Shown: positions 1-5,552 of the stretch, in pieces | Position numbering within the stretch: the stretch's first letter is position 1 | Layout of the letters: the number at the start of each line of letters is the position of its first letter | Assembly (NCBI GenBank): GCA_947629725.1 | Contig: CANREU010000076.1 | Span: 1 to 7,207, forward strand | Length of the DNA stretch: 7,207 nucleotides | Reading direction: 5' to 3' | DNA from: an uncultured Clostridia bacterium | GTDB lineage: Bacteria > Bacillota > Clostridia > Christensenellales > Borkfalkiaceae | Made by a program: the position numbers and the translations under genes | Notes under the pieces: generated by a model | What the model was told of the DNA's origin: nothing | Seen by the model: the letters and a program-made list of their open reading frames with translations, nothing else | Database searches by the model: none

Positions 1-46
1 GTGTACGGGGGCGCGTCCTCTTGCCTCCCCCCGTTCCACCTCCTTG

Positions 47-89
47 CTTCCCCCTTTTGGGGGAAGTACCCCGAAGGGGGGATAGGGGT
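47..89 (-). repeat. Palindromic module 1
   Basis: A perfect 8-bp stem, CTTCCCCC (47-54) with GGGGGAAG (59-66) and a TTTT loop, is followed by a small CCCC-GAA-GGGG hairpin (69-79) and the tag GGATAGGGG (80-88). Read on the minus strand this is tag, small hairpin, large hairpin, the same order as the plus-strand modules at 107-157 and 379-427. Confidence 0.7.
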
Positions 90-106
90 TTGCAGTTACA
101 TCGGAA

Positions 107-157
107 CCCCCTCCGTCACGGCAAGGGCAGCCGTGACAGCTCCCCCAAGAGGGGGCG
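107..157 (+). repeat. Palindromic module 2
   Basis: The tag CCCCCTCC is followed by a perfect 8-bp stem, GTCACGGC (115-122) with GCCGTGAC (130-137), and then by CCCCC (142-146) with GGGGG (151-155). The spacing and the CCGTC...GAC-A-x-CT linkage match module 5 at 379-427, although the first stem is longer here. Confidence 0.7.
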
Positions 158-189
158 CCGAGAAAAGGGCGGTTTTCAACCAAGCCTTG

Positions 190-231
190 CCTCCCCCCTT
201 ATACTTGAAGGGGGAGGGTAGGGTGAGGGGT
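190..231 (-). repeat. Palindromic module 3
   Basis: CCTCCCCC (190-197) pairs with GGGGGAGG (210-217) around a 12-base loop, followed by the tag-like GGGTGAGGGG (221-230). It is the same type as module 4 at 320-356, with a longer and more AT-rich loop. Confidence 0.7.
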
Positions 232-319
232 GTATCCGTTTTTCCGAAAGGACAAGATTCACTCGCCCTCTATGAGGGCTCGGAATGAGGGAAGAGCGAG
301 GCGGAGCGAGGGAGAACTG

Positions 320-356
320 CCCTCCCCCTACGTGAGGGGGAGGGGCAGGGGTGAGG
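320..356 (-). repeat. Palindromic module 4
   Basis: A perfect 10-bp stem, CCCTCCCCCT (320-329) with AGGGGGAGGG (335-344) and an ACGTG loop, is followed by GGGGTGAGGG (347-356). It is one of the two strongest hairpins of the cluster. Confidence 0.75.
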
Positions 357-378
357 GTCCGCCCGTGTATTACGGCAT

Positions 379-427
379 GCCCCTCATCCGTCCCCTGCGG
401 GGACACCTTCCCCCCTCGGGGGGAAGG
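379..427 (+). repeat. Palindromic module 5
   Basis: The tag CCCCTCATCC (380-389) is followed by hairpin GTCCCC (390-395)/GGGGAC (399-404), then a perfect 10-bp stem, CCTTCCCCCC (406-415) with GGGGGGAAGG (418-427). The double-hairpin plan matches module 2, and module 1 on the opposite strand. A further GGATAGGGG at 442-450 resembles the module 1 tag and may be the remnant of another copy. Confidence 0.75.
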
Positions 428-460
428 CTTGCGGCGGGCACGGATAGGGGAAAGACGGAT

Positions 461-480
461 GTTTTGAACGCATTCAAAAC
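461..480. repeat. Isolated 8-bp perfect inverted repeat
   Basis: GTTTTGAA (461-468) and TTCAAAAC (473-480) are perfect reverse complements around CGCA. It differs in composition from the GC-rich modules just upstream and marks the switch to AT-rich DNA. No T-tract follows, so it is not a standard terminator. It could be a regulator binding site or the end of a repeat unit; the sequence does not decide. It lies about 235 bases upstream of the -35 element. Confidence 0.5.
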
Positions 481-532
481 AGCTACAGCGGAAGCAAATC
501 TTCGCAGAAATTCACAATATTTGGGAAATCCG

Positions 533-570
533 AAAAAACAAACTTCCCGTTTTCACGGGATTTGTTTTTT
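533..570. terminator. Bidirectional rho-independent terminator
   Basis: An AAAAAACAAA arm (533-542) is exactly complementary to TTTGTTTTTT (561-570). Inside it, TCCCGT (545-550) pairs with ACGGGA (555-560) around a TTTC loop, with only a 2-base CT bulge on the 5' side. The GC core flanked by A-tract and T-tract gives a U-rich tail in either direction. It should stop transcription entering the operon from the left, and transcripts coming leftward on the minus strand. Confidence 0.8.
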
Positions 571-667
571 ATTCTCAAAATTCGCAGATCCATTCATAAA
601 AATGTAAAAACCGTCTCCGATGAGTGCAGATAAAATGAAAATGAAAGGGTTTTTGCACGCCTTCTCT

Positions 668-691
668 CCCGTTTTGACGGAACTAAACGGG
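668..691. promoter_or_regulatory. Possible operator upstream of the promoter
   Basis: CCCGTTT (668-674) and AAACGGG (685-691) form a perfect 7-bp inverted repeat with a 10-base spacer, about 24 bases upstream of the -35 element. The half-site spacing, about 17 bases centre to centre, would suit a dimeric regulator on one face of the helix. No regulator gene lies in the window and no known operator consensus is matched, so the function is an inference. The AT-rich stretches 571-667 and 692-714 show nothing else I can support. Confidence 0.4.
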
Positions 692-714
692 ATTTAACTT
701 ACTGTTTTTGTGTA

Positions 715-743
715 TTTACGCTCTAAAAAGCGCGTGTTATAAT
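715..743 (+). promoter_or_regulatory. Sigma-A-type promoter of the operon
   Basis: The -35 TTTACG (715-720, four of six consensus bases) is followed by a 17-base spacer and a perfect -10 TATAAT (738-743). TG at 735-736 one base before the -10 gives an extended -10 element, which would compensate for the weak -35. Transcription should start near 750, leaving an untranslated leader of about 20 bases. No other promoter-like site was seen between the downstream genes. Confidence 0.8.
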
Positions 744-757
744 CAAAATAAAGAAAA

Positions 758-764
758 AAGGAGG
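758..764 (+). promoter_or_regulatory. Ribosome binding site of the solute-binding protein gene
   Basis: AAGGAGG lies six bases before ATG 771. It settles the start: an in-frame ATG at 708 lies upstream of the promoter and has no such site. Confidence 0.9.
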
Positions 765-770
765 AAATTT

Positions 771-2048
771 ATGAAAAAAATGATTAAAATCATGGGATTG
801 CTCCTCTGCGGATTGCTCTCCCTGTCGGTGCTGTTCGGCTGCCAGCCGACGAACGGCGGCGATGATGACACGGGCTTCATCGTGCTCCGTTTCTGGAACG
901 GCTTCACGGGCACCGACGGCGAGACGATGGACCGCATCGTCGAGCATTTCAATGAAGAATATGAGGAACAGGAGATCAAGGTCGTCGCGGATAAGATCCC
1001 GTGGGACACCCTCTTCACCAAGCTCACCACCACGAGCTCCAACCTCGGCTCCGCGCCCCACATCGTCGCCATGTCCGCCTCCCGTATCGCGGGCATGAAC
1101 CTGCGCAAGATCTTCCTCCCGATGGACGACATCGAGGAGTATCTCGGCGTTACGGAGGACGAGTATCTCGAGCCCGCATGGAACGGCGGCATCCTCAACG
1201 GGACCCGTCTCGGCTTCCCGATCGACGTGCACCCGACCGCCATGTACTACAACAAGAACCTCATCTCCGAGGACGAACTTCCCACCACGTGGGAGCGGTT
1301 CAAAACGGTCTGCAAAGGGAAGACGAAGGACGGCGTGTACGGCTGGGCGTGCCCTTCCATGTACTCCATCACGAAGGACGTCTTCATCACGATGCTCTAC
1401 AGTGCGGGCGGCACCCTGTTCGACGCAAGCCACAACCCCATCTTCGATAACGACCTCGCCGTCTCCAAACTCACCTATCTCTACGACCTCGTGCACACCG
1501 ACAAAATAAGCCCCAAAGACGTCGGTGCGGGCGGCGACTACACGCTGTTCACGCAGGGCAAGTCGGTGTTCTACTTCGACGGGCCGTGGGTCATCAACAC
1601 GTTCGGTTTGCTCGACGAGAACAACGAATCGAACATCGGCGTCGCGCCCATGCCCGAGACGACGGGTACTTACAAGAACTTCGCGGGGTCCCACCAGTTC
1701 ACCCTCATGAAGAACACCGTGACCTCGCCGCGCATCAAGGAGGCGTGCTACACCTTCATGCGCTATGTCAACGAGCACTCCCTCGACTGGGCGAAGGCGG
1801 GACAGGTCCCCGCGCTCAAAGCGATCCACGACACGGACGAATACAAGGCCCTCGAGCCCTTGCAGGCGTTCACCGAGATGGCGAAGACCTCCGTGCTCGG
1901 CGAGATCGAGTATGAATACTGGTACGAAGCATACAACGGCATGGGCGTGGGCGTCTCCAACGCGATCTCCGCCATCAAGTCTCCCGCGAACGCCCTCAAA
2001 GACGCCGTTTCGGAATTCAAGGGATTTGTTGCGGACGAGCAGGTCTGA
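771..2048 (+). CDS. ABC transporter solute-binding lipoprotein, family 1 (CUT1 oligosaccharide type)
   Basis: The protein captures a sugar, probably an oligosaccharide, at the outer face of the membrane and delivers it to the two permeases encoded next. It has 425 residues, a usual length for family 1 (MalE/UgpB-like) binding proteins. A Lys-rich start and hydrophobic stretch (about 8-22) end in the lipobox L-F-G-C with Cys24 as the lipidation site. The mature protein opens with a Gly/Asp-rich linker (29-35). Family hallmarks are the N-terminal strand VLRFWNGF (38-45), the hinge-region segment GFPIDVHPTAMYYNKNLI (148-165), TTWERFK (172-178), and FTQGKSVFYFDGPW (260-273). Aromatic residues, including Trp42, Trp78, Trp137 and Trp273, suit sugar stacking, but I cannot assign ligand contacts. 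It is the first gene of the operon. The oligosaccharide bound is not readable from sequence; the GH51 gene downstream suggests an arabinose-containing glycan. Confidence 0.95.
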   Translation: MKKMIKIMGLLLCGLLSLSVLFGCQPTNGGDDDTGFIVLRFWNGFTGTDGETMDRIVEHFNEEYEEQEIKVVADKIPWDTLFTKLTTTSSNLGSAPHIVAMSASRIAGMNLRKIFLPMDDIEEYLGVTEDEYLEPAWNGGILNGTRLGFPIDVHPTAMYYNKNLISEDELPTTWERFKTVCKGKTKDGVYGWACPSMYSITKDVFITMLYSAGGTLFDASHNPIFDNDLAVSKLTYLYDLVHTDKISPKDVGAGGDYTLFTQGKSVFYFDGPWVINTFGLLDENNESNIGVAPMPETTGTYKNFAGSHQFTLMKNTVTSPRIKEACYTFMRYVNEHSLDWAKAGQVPALKAIHDTDEYKALEPLQAFTEMAKTSVLGEIEYEYWYEAYNGMGVGVSNAISAIKSPANALKDAVSEFKGFVADEQV

Positions 2049-2062
2049 ACACGGGGTGACCG

Positions 2063-3007
2063 ATGAAAGAAAAGGGTGAAAAAACTGTGCGGGCGGCAAA
2101 GCCGCACCGCGATGTCGGAAAAACATTTTTACGGACGGTGGAGCCCTATCTGTTCGTCGCGCCCTTCGTGTTCTTCTTCGTGCTCTTCGGGCTCGTGCCG
2201 CTCGTGATGGGGATCGTCATCAGCTTCACGAAGTGGGACTATGCCTCTCCGATGGAGTGGTACGGTCTCAAGAACTTCGGGCTGCTCTTCGGGACGGTCG
2301 GCTCCGGGCAGGTCGCGAAGACCTTCTGGAACGGCGTGCTCCACACCCTGCTGTTCGCGGTGGTCGAAACGCCTCTCCTCATCTTCGTCCCGCTCGGCGT
2401 CGCCCTCCTTGTGACGAAGTGCCGCTGGGTGAAGAAGTTCTCCATGGGCTTCTTCTATTTCCCTACCATCCTCTCCATCACGACGGTGTGTATCCTGTTC
2501 AATTTCCTCTTGGATACGAATTCGGGCGTCATCAACCACTACCTGCACGCGGCGATCCCGTGGATCACCCAAATGCCCTACGCATGGATCTCCATCTTCC
2601 TGCTCTCCACATGGTGGGGAGTGGGGGGGAACATGATCCTCTACGTCGCGGGGATCGCGAACGTCCCGCAAGAGCTCCTCGAGGCCGCCACATTAGACGG
2701 CGCGAACGCCGTCCAGCGGTTTTTCAGGATCGTCCTTCCCTGCATGAAGCGCACGATGCTCTACACCCTCATCATGACGACGATCGGGAGCTTCAACATG
2801 CTCGGTCAGTCGCAGGTCCTCACGGCGGGCGGCCCCAACTACATGACCCGCACCGCCATGATGGTCATCTACGACACGGCGTTCGGCGGCGTGAACAACT
2901 TCGGCAGGGCATGCGCGATGTCCATCGTGTTCGGCGCGATCATGTTCGTGTTCACCTTCGCGGGCTACCGTCTGCAGATCGCGGACGATAAGGAGGAAGC
3001 CGCATGA
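2063..3007 (+). CDS. CUT1 sugar ABC transporter permease, MalF/UgpA type
   Basis: This is the first of the two integral membrane subunits forming the translocation channel. It has 314 residues, with a cytoplasmic basic N-terminus and hydrophobic segments at about 28-54, 92-117, 127-150, 173-198, 230-248 and 283-303, giving the usual six. The cytoplasmic EAA loop that docks the ATPase is clear: EAATLDGANAVQRFFRIVLP (207-226), with the invariant Gly213. The LTAGGP motif (253-258), conserved in MalF-type subunits near the last segment, is also present. The start ATG follows the upstream stop by 14 bases, and a GGGGTGA sequence (2053-2059) three bases before the ATG is its likely, rather close, ribosome binding site. 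The C-terminal codons contain the binding site of the next gene, so the two are translationally coupled. Confidence 0.95.
   Translation: MKEKGEKTVRAAKPHRDVGKTFLRTVEPYLFVAPFVFFFVLFGLVPLVMGIVISFTKWDYASPMEWYGLKNFGLLFGTVGSGQVAKTFWNGVLHTLLFAVVETPLLIFVPLGVALLVTKCRWVKKFSMGFFYFPTILSITTVCILFNFLLDTNSGVINHYLHAAIPWITQMPYAWISIFLLSTWWGVGGNMILYVAGIANVPQELLEAATLDGANAVQRFFRIVLPCMKRTMLYTLIMTTIGSFNMLGQSQVLTAGGPNYMTRTAMMVIYDTAFGGVNNFGRACAMSIVFGAIMFVFTFAGYRLQIADDKEEAA
2990..2996 (+). promoter_or_regulatory. Ribosome binding site of the second permease gene
   Basis: AAGGAGG sits seven bases before ATG 3004 and is embedded in the last codons of the preceding permease gene, whose stop overlaps the start in an ATGA arrangement. 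Confidence 0.85.
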
Positions 3008-3885
3008 CAAAGATGACAGTGAAAGAGAGGATCGCCCACTACTTCAAGAACCACTCGAAGGGGAGCATCGTGTTCACGGCGGTGTGCTATCTCCTCCTGA
3101 TCGGTTGCGCCCTCCTCGTGTTCGTTCCCTCTCTTTGGGCGGTGGCGACCTCCGTCAAATACGAGACGGAAGTGCTCGATGCGAACGTCTCCCTCTTCCC
3201 GCACAGGGTCACCTTCGAGAACTACACGAGCATCCTCGCGAACAGGAACGTTCCCATCCTGCGCTGGTTCTGGAACAGTATCAAGATCGCGGTCGTCTAC
3301 GTGGTGCTCTATCTCTTCATCGCCTCGCTCGCCGCGTTCGCCTTTTCGAGGCTGCGCTTCAAGGGACGGGAATTCCTGTTTTGGCTCGGCATGTCGTCCA
3401 TGATGATCCCCGGCGTCATCAACATGATCCCGAACTACATCATCATCGACAAACTTCACCTCGTCGACAACATGTTCTCGATGATCTTGCCCGGGCTCGG
3501 CGGGGTATTCGGCGTGTTCATGCTGCGGCAGTTCATGCGGGGGATCCCCATCGCCTACGATGAGGCGGCGAAGATCGACGGCGCGAGCGCGTTCAGGATC
3601 TATTTCCACATCGTGCTCCCGCTCTGCGTTCCCGTGCTCGTCACCCTCGCCATCTTCTCCTTCCAGGGAAACTGGAACGACTACGTGTGGCCTCTCATCG
3701 TCACGAATTCCGCCGAGACGCGCACCCTCACCGCGGGGCTCGCGACCTTCTCGGGGAGCTATGCGCACCAATACGGCAAGCAGATGGCGGGCGCCGTGCT
3801 CTCCGCATTGCCCATTCTGATCGTGTTCCTCGCCGGGCAAAAATACTTCATCAAGGGAATCTCCATCGGAGGCATCAAGGGATGA
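3004..3885 (+). CDS. CUT1 sugar ABC transporter permease, MalG/UgpE type
   Basis: This is the second channel subunit, pairing with the MalF-type protein encoded just before it. It has 293 residues and hydrophobic segments at about 21-47, 92-114, 123-145, 156-173, 201-220 and 270-288. The EAA loop is DEAAKIDGASAFRIYFHIVLP (186-206), carrying the conserved Gly193. Other MalG-type hallmarks are FWNS (89-92), the motif GNWNDYVWPL (222-231), and the C-terminal YFIKGISIGGIKG (281-293), the conserved tail of this subunit type. Its start overlaps the stop of the previous gene by four bases (ATGA), and its own stop overlaps the next start the same way. No ATP-binding subunit is encoded in the window, so the pair must use an ATPase from another locus; in many Bacillota a shared MsmX-type ATPase does this. 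Confidence 0.95.
   Translation: MTKMTVKERIAHYFKNHSKGSIVFTAVCYLLLIGCALLVFVPSLWAVATSVKYETEVLDANVSLFPHRVTFENYTSILANRNVPILRWFWNSIKIAVVYVVLYLFIASLAAFAFSRLRFKGREFLFWLGMSSMMIPGVINMIPNYIIIDKLHLVDNMFSMILPGLGGVFGVFMLRQFMRGIPIAYDEAAKIDGASAFRIYFHIVLPLCVPVLVTLAIFSFQGNWNDYVWPLIVTNSAETRTLTAGLATFSGSYAHQYGKQMAGAVLSALPILIVFLAGQKYFIKGISIGGIKG
3868..3872 (+). promoter_or_regulatory. Ribosome binding site deciding the GH2 gene start
   Basis: GGAGG lies nine bases before ATG 3882 and supports this start, which overlaps the permease stop as ATGA. The same frame is open back to an ATG at 3687, but that start would place 65 codons inside the permease gene and add a His/Arg-rich sequence unlike any GH2 N-terminus. 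Confidence 0.75.
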
Positions 3886-5543
3886 GTTACGGAAAATATT
3901 GTCCCGATCCGCAATTTGAGCGGAAAGATTACGAATTTCTGTGCGGAACATGGGAGTTCGGGTTCGGCGAAGAGGGACCTCTCGACCGCACGATCGTCGT
4001 GCCCTACAGCTATGAGAGCAGGGCGAGCGGGATAGGGGACGAGCGGGTGTGCACCTGCGTGCGCTACCGCAGGACCTTCCGCGTCAAGCCCCACGAGGGC
4101 AGGCTCCTCCTCCACTTCGAGGCAGTCGACTACGAGACGGAGGTGCGCCTGAACGGCAAGGACGTCGGCTCCCACCGCGGCGGGTTCACTCACTTTTGTT
4201 TGGATATAACGGATACGGCGCACGTGGGGGAGAACGTCCTCGAAGTGCGCGTGCACGACAGCCTCGACAAGTCCCAGCTCCGCGGCAAGCAGCGGGCGCG
4301 GGAGAAGAGCTACGATTGCTGGTATGTGCAGACGACGGGCATCTGGAAGCCCGTGTGGATCGAATACGCGGGGGACGTCCTCATCGAGGATATTCACTTT
4401 ACGACGGAGAACGGCGGCGCGGCCGTCGCCTCCGTGCGGCTCTCGGCGTCCGCCCCCGTGAAGGGCTCCGTCTACGACGAAACGGGCGCTCTCGTCGCCG
4501 AATTTGAGGGATGGGGTAGGGAAACGGAGTGTCCGTTCACCGTTCCGCATCCACTTCTTTGGAGCGCGGGCAGCCCGCACCTCTATCACGCCGTGGTGCG
4601 CGCGGGGGAGAAAAATTGCGACGAGGTGGGCACCTATTTTGCCTTCCGCGAGATCGTATTGCGTCCGGACGGGATCTATGTGAACGGCACAAAAGAGTTT
4701 CAGCAGATGGTCCTCGATCAGGGCTACTGGTCGGAGACGGGGCTCACCCCGCCCGACGAGGAGGCGATCGAGCGCGACGTGCGTCTCATCAAGGAGATGG
4801 GGTTCAACGGCGTGAGAAAGCACCAGAAGGTGGAGAGCAGCCTCTTCTATCACCTCTGCGACAAATACGGGCTGTACGTCTGGGGCGAGATCCCGAGCCC
4901 CTATGCCTTCGACGGGCGGATGCGGGAGGAGTACCTCCGCGACAGTGCGGACATCGTCCGCCAGCTCCGCAGCCATCCGAGCGTCATCTGCTGGCTCCTC
5001 TTCAATGAGGCTTGGGGGGTCTCCTCCATCGAGGAGGACCGCGAGGAGCAGGCGTTCGTGGAGGAGGCGGCGGACGCGGTGCGCGCGCTCGACGGGCGCC
5101 CCGTCATCACCAACGACGGCTGGCACCACCTCGACAGCGACATCCTCTCCCTTCACGAATACGAGCAGAACGATGCCGCCATTGCGCGGGAATACACGAG
5201 CAAGGACTACGTCGTCACCGAAAAAGTCATCAACACCAACAAATTCGGACGGGCCTTTGCAGACGGTTACAGCTACTGCGGGCAGCCCATCATCATCTCC
5301 GAATACGGCGGCGTCGCCATCGAAGGGGAGGGGTGGGGGTACGGCGAGAGCGCGCCCGACGCCTCCGCCTATGAGAGCAGGGTGCGCCGTATCGTGAAGG
5401 CGGTGCGGAGCCTTGATTACATCTCGGGGTGCTGCTACACGCAGCTCACCGACGTGCAGCAGGAGATCAACGGGCTCCTCACGGAGAACAGGGTCCCCAA
5501 ACTTCCCATTCGGACGATCCGCGATATTTTCGCGGGGCAATAA
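3882..5543 (+). CDS. Glycoside hydrolase family 2 enzyme, cytoplasmic, specificity unassigned
   Basis: This is a retaining exo-glycosidase expected to cleave the imported oligosaccharide. It has 553 residues and no signal peptide, so it should be cytoplasmic. Three domains are visible: a jelly-roll sugar-binding domain (about 20-160) with LHFEAVDYETEVRLNGKDVG (77-96) and TTGIWKPVWIE (151-161); an immunoglobulin-like domain (about 162-256); and a TIM barrel (about 258-553). In the barrel, GFNGVRKHQKVES (307-319) and YVWGEIPSP (332-340) lead to the acid/base motif WLLFNEAWG with Glu376, and the nucleophile lies in IISEYGG at Glu474. Near the end comes YTQLTDVQQEINGLL (519-533). The protein stops with the barrel and lacks the extra C-terminal domains of LacZ-type members. 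GH2 includes beta-galactosidases, beta-glucuronidases, beta-mannosidases, beta-xylosidases and some alpha-L-arabinosidases; the operon context favours a pentose- or galactose-containing substrate, but this is inference. The fold and catalytic residues are secure. Confidence 0.9.
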   Translation: MSYGKYCPDPQFERKDYEFLCGTWEFGFGEEGPLDRTIVVPYSYESRASGIGDERVCTCVRYRRTFRVKPHEGRLLLHFEAVDYETEVRLNGKDVGSHRGGFTHFCLDITDTAHVGENVLEVRVHDSLDKSQLRGKQRAREKSYDCWYVQTTGIWKPVWIEYAGDVLIEDIHFTTENGGAAVASVRLSASAPVKGSVYDETGALVAEFEGWGRETECPFTVPHPLLWSAGSPHLYHAVVRAGEKNCDEVGTYFAFREIVLRPDGIYVNGTKEFQQMVLDQGYWSETGLTPPDEEAIERDVRLIKEMGFNGVRKHQKVESSLFYHLCDKYGLYVWGEIPSPYAFDGRMREEYLRDSADIVRQLRSHPSVICWLLFNEAWGVSSIEEDREEQAFVEEAADAVRALDGRPVITNDGWHHLDSDILSLHEYEQNDAAIAREYTSKDYVVTEKVINTNKFGRAFADGYSYCGQPIIISEYGGVAIEGEGWGYGESAPDASAYESRVRRIVKAVRSLDYISGCCYTQLTDVQQEINGLLTENRVPKLPIRTIRDIFAGQ

Positions 5544-5548
5544 GGAGG
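5542..5548 (+). promoter_or_regulatory. Ribosome binding site of the GH51 gene
   Basis: AAGGAGG begins inside the TAA stop of the GH2 gene and lies four bases before ATG 5553, so the two genes are closely linked. The spacing is slightly short. Confidence 0.8.
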
Positions 5549-5552
5549 CGCC

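Larger units (their letters stand above)
1..455. repeat. Gene-free region with a cluster of GC-rich palindromic repeats
   Basis: No credible gene is visible here. Open frames on both strands run straight through the palindromes and have no ribosome binding site. The stretch holds five hairpin modules built on C5-6/G5-6 stems. Each module has on one side a short tag of the form CCCTCA(C/T)CC or a close variant, so an orientation can be assigned: modules at 47-89, 190-231 and 320-356 read on the minus strand, those at 107-157 and 379-427 on the plus strand. Modules 1/2 and 4/5 both face each other tag to tag across about 20-25 bases. This is the architecture of REP/BIME-like intergenic palindromes. 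Family identity is an inference; genome-wide copy number is unknown. Confidence 0.75.

Noticed and set aside
1..455. CRISPR array
   Set aside because: The repeats are unequal in length, occur in both orientations, are themselves long palindromes, and are not separated by uniform unique spacers.
230..607. 125-codon open frame on the plus strand in the upstream region, plus frames at 1-288 and 176-406
   Set aside because: They run through the palindromic repeats and, for 230-607, through the terminator; no ribosome binding site and no protein-like composition.
624..658. GTGCA...TGCAC inverted repeat as a riboswitch or operator
   Set aside because: Only 5 bp of perfect pairing over a 25-base spacer, and upstream of the transcript start, so it cannot be a leader element of this operon and is likely chance.
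620..697. Possible 25-residue small protein (ATG 620 to TAA 695-697)
   Set aside because: It lies upstream of the promoter, has no ribosome binding site, and its frame is short enough to be open by chance.
708..770. N-terminal extension of the solute-binding protein to ATG 708
   Set aside because: The ATG precedes the promoter -35/-10 elements; ATG 771 has a strong binding site and gives a proper lipoprotein signal peptide.
3687..3881. N-terminal extension of the GH2 enzyme to ATG 3687
   Set aside because: It would overlap the permease gene by about 200 bases and adds a His/Arg-rich sequence that is the permease read in another frame.
3759..5540. 593-codon open frame on the minus strand opposite the GH2 gene
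   Set aside because: It mirrors a GC-rich gene with few antisense stops, has a low-complexity Val/Arg/Asp-rich translation with no recognisable domain, and has no ribosome binding site evident. Similar frames at 723-2126, 2965-3951 and 5592-6857 are rejected for the same reason.
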